Source of the DNA: Hemicordylus capensis
Lineage: Eukaryota > Chordata > Lepidosauria > Squamata > Cordylidae
Reading direction: 5' to 3'
Assembly: GCF_027244095.1 (NCBI RefSeq)
Contig: NC_069659.1
Location: 151,380,001-151,444,000, forward strand
DNA length: 64,000 nt
The position numbers and the translations under genes were made by a program. This document shows positions 10,701-21,246 of this stretch, in pieces. The notes beneath the pieces are model-generated. The model had not been told where the DNA came from and did not search any database. It worked only from the letters and a program-made list of their open reading frames with translations. Position 1 is the first letter of the stretch. Each line of letters opens with the position of its first letter.

Positions 10701-11810
10701 TTGTGGGCAAGGTTAAGGTGGAAGGAAGACTCTTTGTTAGTTTCCTGGCTTAATCACCAGGTTTTGTTAGCAGTAATAATAATTTTTTTTAAAAAAAGAA
10801 ATGGCAAGAGTGGTTGCTGGGCTGGAAGTGAAACTGGAAGAGTGAGATTCAACATTGTCAGCAACAGCACAAACAGATGGGGAGAAACATACACAGATGT
10901 GAAATCAACCCTCCAAATGGACGCAGCTGGTGAAATGAATCAGCCCTCGGAGTGGTCCACACACTATGAACCCTCCGAATCGGGCCCAGACTCATCTGAG
11001 TTATTTTCTCTGGTATGCCGTGTGCCATGGGCAGGATCCAGGCTAGCTAGTCCTATGTATCCCTGGAATCCATGAGACAAGTGATCATAACTAAGTTAAG
11101 TTCCATTAATTTCAGTGGGGCTTTGTCTGGACGCTGTCTCATATGATGAGATCATTCTGAAATCTATGATTCAAAGCACTTTACTTTTGCAGTGTACCTT
11201 GTGAGGGAGGAATATATTCAGAAAGTTTAAACGCTTGGCTGCCATCTCTAAATACTTAAAATCATCCTCCCAAAGTGTTATTGAATAACTGAAACCTACA
11301 ATGGGAGCATATAGACATGTGGATGAAAGAGGAAGCAACAATAAAGAACACTGCTTTCTGTTTGGGGACACACATTTTGGCCCAGATGGATGATTATGAT
11401 ACTCCTCTACTGGGCCTTCTGCATTATCTTACAAAAGGGCAATGAATGAATTAATGAATGAAAATAAGTAATTAGGGAAAAATAGATCACTCATCAGCTG
11501 CCAATCTGTAGTAAAACATAGGATAGAATCATAATCTCTGTGAAATCTCAGATTTATCTTAGGCTACATTTTAAAGGATTGGGAGATATAACTACGCTTT
11601 TGATTAACAACATTCACTTTCTGCTTATTTGCATTTCAAAGTAAATTAGACCAGGCTGTTTGACTCAGATGAGTCACACATTCTTTGCTTCCAAAATGGC
11701 ACCTGGAGCTACATAAATAAATGTACATGAAAAGTGATAATTAACAATAAAAATATTATAGGACGTTATGCCATAGTGTAACCGAGGTATATCCAGTTCA
11801 GACTATACAT
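10701..11810. other. intergenic, no gene seen
   Basis: A 124-codon open frame at 10701-11075 has no recognisable domain and no conserved start context. The remainder is AT-rich single-copy sequence without a transposon that I recognise. An AATGA-rich patch lies near 11440-11465. Confidence 0.4.
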
Positions 11811-12140
11811 TGAGCCTTTTCTCATGATCGTGAGAGGGCTTCAGGGTGGGCGGCGGGGAGAGCATGAAAAGCTCACCTTCCCCACAGAAGATCCGGCTGC
11901 CGAGTCTGGGAGGGTCAGGATGCACAGATTACATGCACCCAGATGGTCTGTTGCTTCCCCTGGCAGCGTGGAGGTGCGGGGATCAGGACATGTTGTCCTG
12001 GCCCCCGGAACTCCCACAATGCACCACACGAGTGTACCACACGAGTACCACGAGTGTGTGGTGTATTGTGGGGATTCCTCCAGCAACAGGCAGGCACCCC
12101 TGAGTGTTGCACCATCGGCTGGAAGCAGCCGACACTGCCA
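11811..12140. mobile_element. foldback-type DNA element, family A copy 1
   Basis: The left end, GAGCCTTTTCTCATGATCGT, is the reverse complement of the right end of the element at 25460-25790 with few changes. The centre, about 12010-12070, folds back (CCACAATGCACCACAC against GTGTGGTGTATTGTGG). The right half matches the left half of the 25.5-kb copy. It is non-autonomous with no coding capacity. The superfamily is not certain. Confidence 0.6.
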
Positions 12141-12395
12141 CACAATTAGATAATTGGATTGAGCTTGATCCTGGCGGTTCTTACGGGCAGCCTAACCCAC
12201 CTGGGCATCCCTAGCCTGGGGTTAGGCTGCGCATGAGAGCAGCCTCATTATCTTTCACCTTCTAAGGGGCAGAAATTCCCAGACTAAATGCCACATTCAG
12301 AGAACTGGGGTAAAATCCTACTTACAAGTGCACTATTCTTTGTGGAATTTACCCAAACTGGCCTGACAATGATTAGGATATTGGGAGAAGAGAGC

Positions 12396-12681
12396 TGCTC
12401 TTGTCGTAGCAAGCATGACCTGTCCCCTTAGCTATGCAGGGTCTACCCTGGTTGTATATGAATGAGAGACTAGAAGTGTGAGCACTGGAAGATATTCCCC
12501 TCAAGGGATGGAACTGCTCTGGGAAGAGCAGAAGGTTTCAAGTTTCCTCCCTGGCTTCTCCAAGATAGGGCTGAGAGAGATTTTGGCCTGCAACCTTGGA
12601 GAAGCCGCTGCCAGTCTGAGTAGACAATACTGAGCTAGATGGACCCATGGTCTGACTCAGTATATAGCAACTTCCTATGTC
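12396..12681 (+). mobile_element. 5S-rRNA-derived SINE, copy 1
   Basis: Bases 12421-12470 resemble the second half of vertebrate 5S rRNA: AGCTATGCAGGGT, CCCTGGTT, then ATGAGAGAC in the right order and spacing. In 5S rRNA these are the A-box, intermediate element and C-box of the internal pol III promoter. The unrelated SINE body follows, and the copy ends in a CR1-like tail (CTATGTC). Other copies at 14062, 15845, 23386, 30025, 48304 and 63045 share the whole layout. Confidence 0.85.
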
Positions 12682-12689
12682 ACCTGCAC

Positions 12690-14061
12690 AATAGCAAACA
12701 GTGCCCACCCCCACAAGTAAAGACATTTACCATTTGCAATTTCCATTTGTGGGCAACAAAGCAGATGGGGACCAAAACAACCCCCGAGATTTCTTAATTG
12801 TGTCATTGGGGAATGTTCATCATCCCATCAACCCTAAATGTGGCTCCCTGAGTTTACTGGGCCTGTGCGAAGTTTCCACGGAATACCCTGCACAGTCCCT
12901 TGACACCATGTGGAAATGACCATTCTGTGCAGGGCTGCACTTTGGAGTCCTAGTGGAGTCATCAAACTCTGCTAGAGAAGCAGATTGCTTGAGTCCCTGC
13001 ACCACGTTGGAAGGTGTGAAGGAATGAGGCCTAGACCTCTTGGGTTTCTGTAAACAAGCCCCTGTATTGTATCATGTATTAATATCCCCAAACCTCTTCT
13101 TGTAAATAAGCCCTGATAAATGATTTGTGCTATATTATATTGATAAAAACTCTGTGGTATTGTAAGCGGGATTTCTGTGCTTGCAAATCCCTGTGCATGG
13201 AGAAGGATGGCAGGGTCAAAAGTTCATTCTTGGTTTTCTGTAGTTTCATTTTTGGTTTAGCATTTTGACAGTTGGTTTTTGGAGGGAAACGAGATTTCAA
13301 GAAATGGAGGGAATTTTTGATTGTTTTAATTGGATGGCTTAGGAAATGGTTGGGCCAGAGAAACTGTATATATTGGGAGGGTTTTGAGAGGGTGGTCAGT
13401 GAAGTCAGAATCCTGAGAGACAGAGTCCTGGAAGGAGAGATCAAGAGAGTCAGCTGGAGAGAGTTTTGGAAGCCAGAGAAGTCAAGTCAGCTGGAGAGAG
13501 TCATTGCTGAAGGTTGAAGAAGACCATCAACCTTCTGGTCCTGGAAGTCAGTTTGCTGGAGGGAGAAACTCAGCTGAAATCACGAAGAAGAGGAGGAGGA
13601 GGAGGAGCCAGGCTGGATTGAGCCCCAGACCTGTGCTGTAATCAGAACCACTCAGCAAGCCAGAAGCTGACAAAGCACAGAAGCACTCTTGAGTAGGAAA
13701 CAGCATAGAGTCAGGTAGTAGATGCATTTTCCAGTTTGTATTTTCCCCGACCTGCTCTGTCAATAAGTGTTTTGAATTTTTTTTTTGGGGGGGGGGTTGC
13801 TGCTAAAAGTAAATTTTCTTGTAAAAAAAAAAGAAGAAGAAGAAGCTTGTTGATTGTCTCCACCCCACCCCTATAAGCCTTTCCACACTACTGAGGTTTG
13901 TTTTTGGTTTTTTGTAATTTTGGATAAATGTGAAGGGCTGTTCTGGTGGACCCAGCCATACCAAAAGTCCACTTGGTGGCAGCAGTAAAAGGTTAGAAGT
14001 AATAATAATAATAATAATAATAAATTTATTTGATTTCTAGAGGACTGTTCCTGGAGAGGAG
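12690..14061. other. intergenic sequence of mixed repeats, not resolved
   Basis: No gene is seen. The stretch has a GAG/GGA-rich part (13585-13605), homopolymer runs near 13775-13795 and 13823-13833, and an AAT microsatellite at 14000-14023. Its general look is that of an old interspersed repeat into which the SINE at 14062 inserted. I could not assign a family with confidence. Confidence 0.3.
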
Positions 14062-14354
14062 AACTGGTCTTGTGGTAGCAAGCATGACTTGTCCCCTTAG
14101 CTAAGCAGGGTCTGCCCTGGTTGCATATGAATGGGAGACTTGATGTGTTAGCACTGCAAGATATTCCCCTCAGTGGATGGAGCTGCTCTGGAAAGAGCAT
14201 CTACGTTCCAAGTTCCCTCCCTGCTATCTCCAAGATAGGGCTGAGAGAGCCTCCTGCCTGCAACCTTGGAGAAGCCTTTGCCAGCCTGTGAAGACAATAC
14301 TGAGCTAGATAGACCAATGGTCTGACTCAGTATATGGCAGTTTCCTATGTTCCT
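14062..14354 (+). mobile_element. 5S-rRNA-derived SINE, copy 2 (best preserved)
   Basis: This is the clearest 5S-like head in the window. Bases 14090-14139 read AGCTAAGCAGGGTCTGCCCT then GGTTGCATATGAATGGGAGA, against 5S rRNA AGCTAAGCAGGGTCGGGCCT then GGTTAGTACTTGGATGGGAG. The body runs to 14300. The last 45 bases (from AGCTAGATAGACC to CCTATGTTCCT) align with the 3' end of the CR1 copies in this window, suggesting mobilisation by CR1 machinery. Confidence 0.9.
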
Positions 14355-14902
14355 GCACATGTGGTGGCAGAAGTGGGATCTGTCACCCCTGGTAGCATGG
14401 TGGGATAGCTGTTCCTCCACAGAAGATCAGTTGGGAAATATAGCCTTTCCCGGTGCTGTCTCCACAGAGCTCTTAAGAGGGCTACATCTCTCTTAAAGGG
14501 CCCTCCCAGCAAAATGCAGTTCTATGAGGAGGTCAGCAGCACAGAGAGAAATGGCTCTCACCTTGAAGGCTTTTCTCCTTTGCAAATGTATGCAGAGATA
14601 ATGGATTGGTTAACTCAAATTCATATGATTAACTGACTAGCATTTATTTAATTGGAAAACAGCCCTAATTAAGATGTTAACACACCTTTCCCCATTTCCC
14701 CCTAACTAAAAGACAAGGCAGTTGATTATCTCTTGCTAGTTTACATTTGCCTTTTTCTCAGTTTACACCCATGGTATACCTACGCTACAAATATAAGTCA
14801 GTTTGGAACCTGTTTAACTTGTGGATTTCCCAAAATAGTCCTGGCAATTCTACTTTTGGAAGATAATTCTTTGTTATTGTATTTGTGGCTTGTTAGGGCA
14901 TG

Positions 14903-14968
14903 AAAACCACAGGGCTCTGTGGGTGAGGAAAGGAGTTGAAATTGACTTGACAGCACACTTTACTTAAG
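14903..14968 (+). mobile_element. 3' fragment of the tRNA-derived SINE
   Basis: It matches the 3' part of the SINE at 7101-7293 in the opposite orientation (GAGTTGAAATTGACTTGACA, then GCACACTTTACTT). It is 5'-truncated. Confidence 0.7.
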
Positions 14969-15128
14969 GGCATATCTTTCTTTGTATCCACACTACAGAC
15001 TTCAGTGGGGGAAGAAGTGATCCCCTCTTCCCAAGCAGCCAGAGCCAGTGTCAGGGCTTGACACCATTGGGCAGCTTCTGAGGGCCCTCAGAAAGGCCCA
15101 CCCGTTGATTCCTGAGACCAGCCATAGC

Positions 15129-15769
15129 CAGGGGTGGGTTAAGCTTTTTGCTGCCTGTAGACAGTCAAGGATTTGCTGCCCTTCTCTGGGGGTGGTGGTG
15201 GTGGCAGCTATGGGGAGGGGGATGAGGGGAAAGTTTCCCCTTTCTCCTTCTTAAAAATGCAACTGTGTGGTGGGATGGCAGGGTTGTGGCAGCTGTGGGG
15301 TGGGTGGAGGGGCGGGGGGAAAGCTCCCCCTTTTATCTTCTAAAACAACACTTCTGCATGGTGGGATGGGGTGACGGGGTGGCCATGGGAAGAGAGAGCT
15401 CTTTCCATTTCTCCTCCTCCTTCCCAAATGACTGAACAGCCCCCATCTGCAGCCTGTTATGGGCCTTTCTCTGCATGCATTAAGTCATTTGGGGAGGAGG
15501 AGAGGAGCTGGAAGGAGTTCTCTCTCACTGCCCCGTTGCCCTATCCTACCGCATAGCAGTGTTGTTTTAGAAGGTAAAGGGGGAAATTTCCCTTTGCCCT
15601 CCCTCCCCAAACTGCTGCTGCAGCCTCTGCCACCCCCATCCAACTGCTCAGCGGTGTTTTTAAGAAGGTGAAAGCGAGGGACTTTCCCCTCATCCCCTCC
15701 ACTCTTGCTGCAGCTCAAACTTTGCCACCATAGGCAAATGCCTACTCTCCCTCTGTTAATCCACCACTG
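15129..15769. mobile_element. hAT-type foldback MITE with 8-bp target duplication
   Basis: The ends are CAGGGGTGGGTTAAG on the left and the reverse complement of CAGTGGTGGATTAAC on the right. They are flanked by GCCATAGC (15121-15128) and GCCATACC (15770-15777), a 7 of 8 match that fits hAT insertion. The 641-bp interior is GC-rich, has repeated GGGAAA and TTTCCC blocks and folds about 15457 (AAATGACTGAA against TTAAGTCATTT). There is no transposase frame, so it is non-autonomous. Confidence 0.85.
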
Positions 15770-15844
15770 GCCATACCAACCCTGTTGGGGTTCACCCAAG
15801 TAGGAAGGGATCCATGGAAGACAGGTTGCTGAGGTCCTCAACCT

Positions 15845-16142
15845 AGGAAGCTGCCTGATACTGAGCCAGAGCATTGATCTAGCTCAGTATTGTCTACACT
15901 GACTGACAGCAACTTCTCTAAGGTTTAGGCAGGAGCCTTTCCCATCCCTACCCGGAGATGCCAGGGATTGAATCTGGGACCTTCTGCATGCAAGCAGATG
16001 CTCTATTATTGAGTTATGGCCCCATCCCACTAAGTGGACTCTTATGGCAGACTGTGCTCACATGTAGTGATCCATCCAAATGCAAACCAGGTGGACCATG
16101 CTTAGCAAAGGGGACAATTCATGCTCCCCATCACAAGGACTG
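15845..16142 (-). mobile_element. 5S-rRNA-derived SINE, copy 3
   Basis: This is a full-length copy in reverse orientation. The 5S-like head lies at about 16073-16122 (complement of GCAAACCAGGTGGACCATGC) and is more diverged than in copy 2. The CR1-like tail is at 15845-15895. Confidence 0.8.
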
Positions 16143-16314
16143 GCTTTCCACCCCACCCTCCTAAAACTTGGAACTGGCTCTAACAACAGGTTTAGGGCTT
16201 GAGTGATGGCTACTACACGGCCAAAGAGATGTTGATGTGAGCATCTGATTTTCAGTGTTTACCCTGGAAATATATGAGAACTGGCACACTATGGAACCTG
16301 TTCTGAAACCTTTG

Positions 16315-16410
16315 ATATATTGTATATTTCTTTACAGAAGCAAACTTACCAGAGACGTAAGTTTGGGGTGGTATAGAAATGTATTAATAAATAAAATAAA
16401 AATAAAATAT
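16315..16410 (+). mobile_element. L2 LINE 3' tail
   Basis: The tail motif AGAGACGTAAGTTTGGGGTG, followed by GTATAGAAATG and an AATA-rich run, matches the 3' ends at 47030-47101 and, in reverse, 53383-53465. It is strongly 5'-truncated. Confidence 0.65.
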
Positions 16411-16639
16411 TTCTGCTACTGTTGGGACAATCACCGTAGACCTAGATGATTCTCAGTACTCTGAAAAAAATAGGTGGTTAAGTTAATCTATGGTTAGGTT
16501 AACCTATGGTTGAAACAAATACACATGGACCGGTTGAACTTCAGGGCCCTTGCCTGTGGACCAGGCCAGTGTGTCTAGTGCTCCTAGTAGAGACAATGGA
16601 ATATGAGCCATAGAAGCTATCTGGGAGTGTGTATGTGCT

Positions 16640-17112
16640 TTAAAAAGAGTATTCCAATTCCCATGATCACTGGAAAGCGGGCACCCGCTTCCCAGTGATC
16701 GTGGGAACCACTGGGCTTGCAAGCAAGCCCGGTGCTCCCAAGGCAGTTGGCCCGCCTAATTCTACTTCCCCTTAAATGAGGTTAATGGAGCAAGCGCTCT
16801 GTTAGTCTCATTTTTTTGCTCGTGTGTCGCCATGGCGCACGCAACACAGAAGTAGACCCTTGACTGGGAAGCTGCAGCCAACCTCCTGGGCTTGGGAGTC
16901 TCTCCAGGATGCCCCACATACTCACATGGGGCATCCTGGGACAACGCAGCCCCCACTGGCTCCATTATGGAGCTGGCAGTCCCAGCTGCCCAGGGCTGTA
17001 CTTTGTCATCTGCAGGGAGAGCGGGCAAAGCCTGCTCTCTCCGCAGACCCAAAAGGAGGTCTTCTCACAGATTGTGAGAAGTCCTTAATGGACTTTCATG
17101 GCATCCATGAAT
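16640..17112. mobile_element. foldback-type DNA element, probable family A copy
   Basis: It starts near CCCATGATCACTGG, ends near CACAGATTGTGAGAAG and folds in the middle (16908-16938: GGATGCCCCACAT against ATGGGGCATCC). A further hairpin lies at the left end (GATCACTGGAAAGCGGG against CCCGCTTCCCAGTGATC). The layout and ends resemble 11811-12140 and 25460-25790. Family membership is inferred. Confidence 0.5.
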
Positions 17113-17252
17113 CATCAAGAGCAGCCCTCTAAACTGATGCAAGATATTTCTTCATCTTCTTATCTGTGATTGTTTCTGTTCTTCAGATTCATGCAATTAC
17201 ATATTGTGCTTCTGGGGACAAGGTCCATTTCCTGAGAATTCCAGCTCCTGAC

Positions 17253-17255
<3 letters not shown>

Positions 17256-17287
<32 letters not shown>
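17256..17287. repeat. (CT)n microsatellite
   Basis: This is a run of about 16 CT units. Confidence 0.95.
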
Positions 17288-17290
<3 letters not shown>

Positions 17291-17554
17291 GCAAATTTCT
17301 AAGTATTTTTGATGCCTACATAGGCTTGCTAGTTTTGGGCAATATTGAGTCAATCTCCTTCAAAAGCCATAGAAGTAGGTGAATGTTCAGGGTTTCAGCA
17401 AAGAGATAGAAAGCCTAGAGTAACACACACACACACAATTCAGGTTTGATTGCACATCTCCATTTTACACAGTGAATGATTAGAACCAAACATGTCTTTG
17501 ATGGAATGCTGGTTGCAGAGTCGGGGGCAGAGTTGAGTGGTTAGAGATGGGACC

Positions 17555-18210
17555 AATATGAACCAAATTGGGTACAGTTGTAGGGACTGTAACTCAACGG
17601 TGTAGTTTGTGGTGATGTCATCCACCCCAATTCAAGATGGTGTGTGCATAAACTTTTTGAGGTGCAAGTGGGCTAACTTGAGAACCACCTAACCACTTTG
17701 AACCAAATTTGCTACAGCTATAGAGACACATAGGGATGCCTCAACGGCATAGTTTCTGATGCCATCTCCCCCAATCTAAGATGACTGATGTATGAACATT
17801 TGAGGGGTTCATTTGAGGCAAACATTTGAGGAACATTTGAGGCAAGTAGACTAACCTGTGGACTGTCTAACCAATTTGAACCAGATTAGTACCAGTTGTA
17901 GTTAGTGACCCAAATTAGAACCAGTTGTAGTGAGTGACACACAGAGACACCTTAAAGGCATAGTTGGGGATGATGGCATCCATCCTGATTCAAGATGGCA
18001 GATGAGTGAACGCTTGAGGTGCAAGTGGGCTAATTTGTGAACTGCCTAACCGATTTGAACCAAATTTACTACAGCTGTAGGGACACCTCAATAGGATAGT
18101 CTGTGATGAAGTCACCCACCCCAAATCAAAATGGCAGACACAAGCATTTGAGGTCCAATTTGCAGACTGTCTAATCGATTTGAACCAAATTTAGTCTAGT
18201 TGTAGGGATA
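17555..18210. repeat. diverged tandem repeat, five units of about 125-180 bp
   Basis: The phrase TTGAACCAAATTT, or a close variant, recurs at about 17560, 17698, 17876, 18055 and 18180. Each time it is followed by CTACAGCTGTAGGGAC-like sequence, a CATAGT block, CACCCC, a CAAGATGGC block and a TTGAGGTGCAAGTGGGCTAA-like block. Units differ by substitutions and by an internal duplication near 17810-17850. It has no coding content. A related single unit may lie at 55490-55600 (GATTCAAGATGGTGGACA). Confidence 0.85.
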
Positions 18211-19123
18211 GTGAAAGGAACGTAGGCAGATTAGTTCTTACTCAAAGTTTTATTTTTGCAGTAGCCTGATGTATGTTTTGTGCATGTTGTTTTCCTATAT
18301 TATTAGTTTTCAACATGACTATGATTATTTCAGGTGATTTGGAAACAAGGACACAGTTATTGAACTAAGTTCATTTGAAGTAACCCTGCATATCCTGAAC
18401 AGTTGTTCTACAATCTGTGATACCATAGTTGTGACTGGTATTTATGACCTTATGTTTCACCAATAAAAATCAAGTATGTGACAGTCCTTACAGCCTTTAT
18501 AGCAACATTTTTGTCTCTGCCATTATCTATCAATTTCTAGTCGCATCTCAAGTATAGAGATCATAATCCCAGTGCTTGCAACCCCAACTCCAATTTGCAG
18601 CATTACAAATGAGAATTTTTATAAAGACACACGATTGTGCTTCAGTTTGTAACATGGGGTTCTATGCCATATACTGAGTCAGACCACTATTCCACCTAGC
18701 AGTATTGTCACCTAGCTCAAGATGGTCTCAGTATTATCATATCTGTACTTTTTACTGGGAATAAAAGGAAGGGCACCAGGGTGAATGATGTGATTAAAAT
18801 AGAGTTGACATGCCCAAGATTAGCCAGAACAATCCAGGAATTGGATGTCCTGTCCAAGACATAGGAAGAGTGTCATCCTGGATATGAAATGTCCAGGAAT
18901 TTGAGCAGGAAGATTGCTTTACCGGTTTTTATCTGTTGTTCTGGTACTTGTCTCTAGGTACTGTAGTTATATTGTGTCAGGCTCTTGCCTATGGACCAAG
19001 TCCTTTCAAATGCTGCTCCAGTTTGCAGGAGAAGCTGCCGCACAATAGATCTTCACCATTTATCCATTTACCCTTAAATCTCATCCCTTCACTAGGGAGC
19101 TTAGGGAAGCCTACAGGCATTGG
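18211..19123. other. intergenic, no gene seen
   Basis: This is AT-rich sequence without recognisable coding content. A short reversed SINE or CR1-type tail (CATATACTGAGTCAGACCA) occurs near 18669-18690. Confidence 0.4.
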
Positions 19124-19612
19124 CAGAGGCGCTCTTACTTCCAGACCTTGGGGCCCCGGCACGTGGCCTGCAGGGGGGCCTCCCACTGCCTGGGGGGCCT
19201 CCCACTGCCGCCAGCCCTCCTCCCTGCCTCTGGCACAAGGCCAAACTGCTGATATCCTAGCTGCCATGTGTGTGACCAGGGGGTGGGGGGTGAGGCCATG
19301 GTGGCAGTGAGCAGAGCTGAGAACTGCGAGGCGCTCTGGTGCACCTGTGCAGTTAGAGTGTTACAAGCTTGCAACACTAACTGCACAGGTGCACCAGAGC
19401 GCCTCATAATTCTCAGAGGCCACTGAGCCAGACAGTCAGGCTCAGTGGCCGCTCCCACTCTACCTGTTGTCATGGGGTGGTGGGAGGCCTGCTCGCCTCA
19501 CCCCTCACCATGCACATGGTGGCTAGAATATCAGTGGTTCAGCCTCATGGCGGTGGTGGGAAGGAGTGCTTGTGACAGGGGAAGTCCAGGCACCCAGATT
19601 ACCTAGGTGTGC
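19124..19612. mobile_element. long foldback DNA element, probable hAT
   Basis: The core is an almost perfect inverted repeat about 19362. The left arm, near 19328-19360, starts GAGGCGCTCTGGTGCACC, and the right arm ends GGTGCACCAGAGCGCCTC at 19405. A weaker repeat extends outwards (CTGATATCCTAG near 19250 against CTAGAATATCAG near 19522). The left end CAGAGGCGC fits a hAT terminus. No clear target duplication was found. Confidence 0.65.
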
Positions 19613-19629
19613 CACTTTCCTTTGGGGTC

Positions 19630-19795
19630 CTTCTGCATCCCATGTTATCCTTACAGCAGCAACTCTATGAGGTAGGTTAGGCTGACAGAGAGTGAGTAGC
19701 CCAATATCACCTAGTGAGTTTCATGAAGATTTGAATCTGAATCTCCTCAATCCTAGGCTGATGCTCTAATCACCATACCCCACACAGCCACTACT
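19630..19795. repeat. MIR-like ancient SINE fragment
   Basis: The order is: an ATGAGGTAGGTTAGGCTGA block, AGTAGCCCAATATCACCTAG, GATTTGAATCTGAATCTCC, then GATGCTCTAATCACCATA. This is typical of MIR/CORE-SINE copies. It is strongly diverged. Confidence 0.5.
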
Positions 19796-20294
19796 TGCTT
19801 GCTGCCCTGGAGTCTGGCACTAGCACAAAGACAACCACAAAGGAGTTGGTGAGGGAAACCTTGGGCTAGGTATCTTGGGCTTGCTGCTGGCTCAAATTAG
19901 CAGTTCTGTTCAGATTTTAAACCCATGATCTCCAATGCAAGTCGTGATGTGCAACTTTCAAAGGGGGAGGGGAACAGCCCTGAACCACAACAGTGCCTAT
20001 GGAACTGGACACACATGCAGCAGGACAGGTGGAGCTGAAGCACCCACATTTCACTGTGCTGAACGTGGACCAGGATCAATTAAATACTATTTTTCTGCAG
20101 TGTGTACACAGCAGCAACTGCCACCATATTGACATAGGCATAGCCGCAATGGTGGCCACTGTTATACAGGTGTAAGGATCAAGGTGTGTATATGGGGGTG
20201 GGGGAAAATAAATTCCTCCTCTAGCTGTGAGGAGTCCCAGGTAGGCTGTCACCAGCTACTTTTTTATATGAGCAGATTCACCCTTCCAAGGGAA

Positions 20295-21246
20295 TCCTCT
20301 CTAATAAAACGCTTGGTGTCCGTCCGTGGATGGACACCAAGCGTGTGTCCGTGCCTCCCTGGCCTGTTCTGCGCATGCGCGGAGCGCATGCGCAGAACAG
20401 GGCAAGGGAGACACGACGGCCGGCACCCAGTGGCCATCTTGGGCGGCCAGAAGCGGCCACCCCGAAGAAGCCGGGAATGTGGGGAAGGGGGAGACTGGCC
20501 GAGGTGCGGCCAAGGCGGCGGCGGAGCCGCGCCGCCGAAGCCGGGCGGGGAGAGAAGGTGGCAGGGGAAGCCGGCCGAGGTGGCGGCGGAGCCGCCGCCG
20601 AGCCCTGGCGCCGCTGCCGCAGCCAGGCAGCTGCGAGTCCTTGGGGCCCTTGCCCGGCCGGGAGTGTGAGGCGGGGGTGGGGCGGACCGGACCGGCAGCG
20701 GCGCCCCCAGAGTCCGCCCGGCCGCCGCCACCTCCCGCCCTCCCAGCTGCCCAAGTACTCCTTCCCCACTCCCCCCCCAAATGATTAAGGGCCAAAATGG
20801 CCCAGAAGAATGCCTCGGCGGCCGCCGCCATGACCACCAACCGCCCTCCCAGCTGGCTGAGACTTCCTTATCTGAAGCAGCCCGCGACAGTCGGGCGATC
20901 TAAAATCCATTTTTTGCGAAAAAGAGAGGAGCTCCCGAACAGAGCTCCTCTCTGTGCTAAGCCAATGCCCAAACTGCTGCTATGGACGCAAAGGACGCAA
21001 TAGGCGTCCTTTGCATCCATAGCAGCAGTTTGGGTATTGGCTTAGCACAGAGAGGAGCTCTGTTCGGGAGCTCCTCTCTTCTTTGCAAAAAATGGATTTT
21101 AGATCGCCCGACTGTCGCGGGCTGCTTCAGATAAGGAAGTCTCAGCCAGCTGGGAGGGCGTGGGGGGGAAGGCCAGAGGAAGTGGGGCGGGGGGGGAAAC
21201 TCTCCCCTACTAGCGCCCGTTATCACAACAGGCCTGAAAACACTAG
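20295..21246 (+). mobile_element. non-autonomous Helitron
   Basis: The element starts TCCTCTCTAATAAAACGC and ends CTAG at 21243-21246. A short hairpin (21215-21233, GCCCGTT, 5-base loop, AACAGGC) lies 9 bases before the CTAG. It sits between A (20294) and T (21247), the usual Helitron target. The 5' end carries two hairpins (CGCTTGGTGTCC with GGACACCAAGCG; CTGTTCTGCGCATGCGC with its complement). The GC-rich interior of 0.95 kb has no Rep or helicase frame, so mobility needs a partner. Open frames of 150-180 codons on both strands are composition artefacts. Confidence 0.85.
20842..21160. repeat. 319-bp near-perfect palindrome inside the Helitron
   Basis: Two arms of about 157 bases (20842-20998 and 21004-21160) flank a 5-base loop. 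Examples are CGCCCTCCCAGCTGGCTGAG at the left against CTCAGCCAGCTGGGAGGGCG at the right, and GGACGC against GCGTCC beside the loop. Only a few mismatches are visible (for instance near 20920 against 21085). It would fold into a long cruciform or hairpin. Confidence 0.95.

Noticed and set aside
14090-14139. A possible 5S rRNA gene
   Set aside because: Only the second half of 5S is present, diverged, and joined to a SINE body repeated at six other places.
13000-14400. Possible remnant of an LTR element around the GAG-rich and T-rich stretches, with a TGGTGGCAG phrase
   Set aside because: I saw no paired repeats or recognisable retroviral domain, so the call would be a guess. If real, it is an old broken fragment.
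17555-18210. CRISPR-like alternation of repeat and spacer
   Set aside because: Units are 125-180 bp, diverged throughout and in a vertebrate genome; it is an ordinary degenerate tandem repeat.
20184-20840. Six overlapping GC-rich open frames of 150-180 codons
   Set aside because: They lie in a non-autonomous Helitron with GC-rich hairpins. No frame shows a domain, and all six frames are open because of composition.
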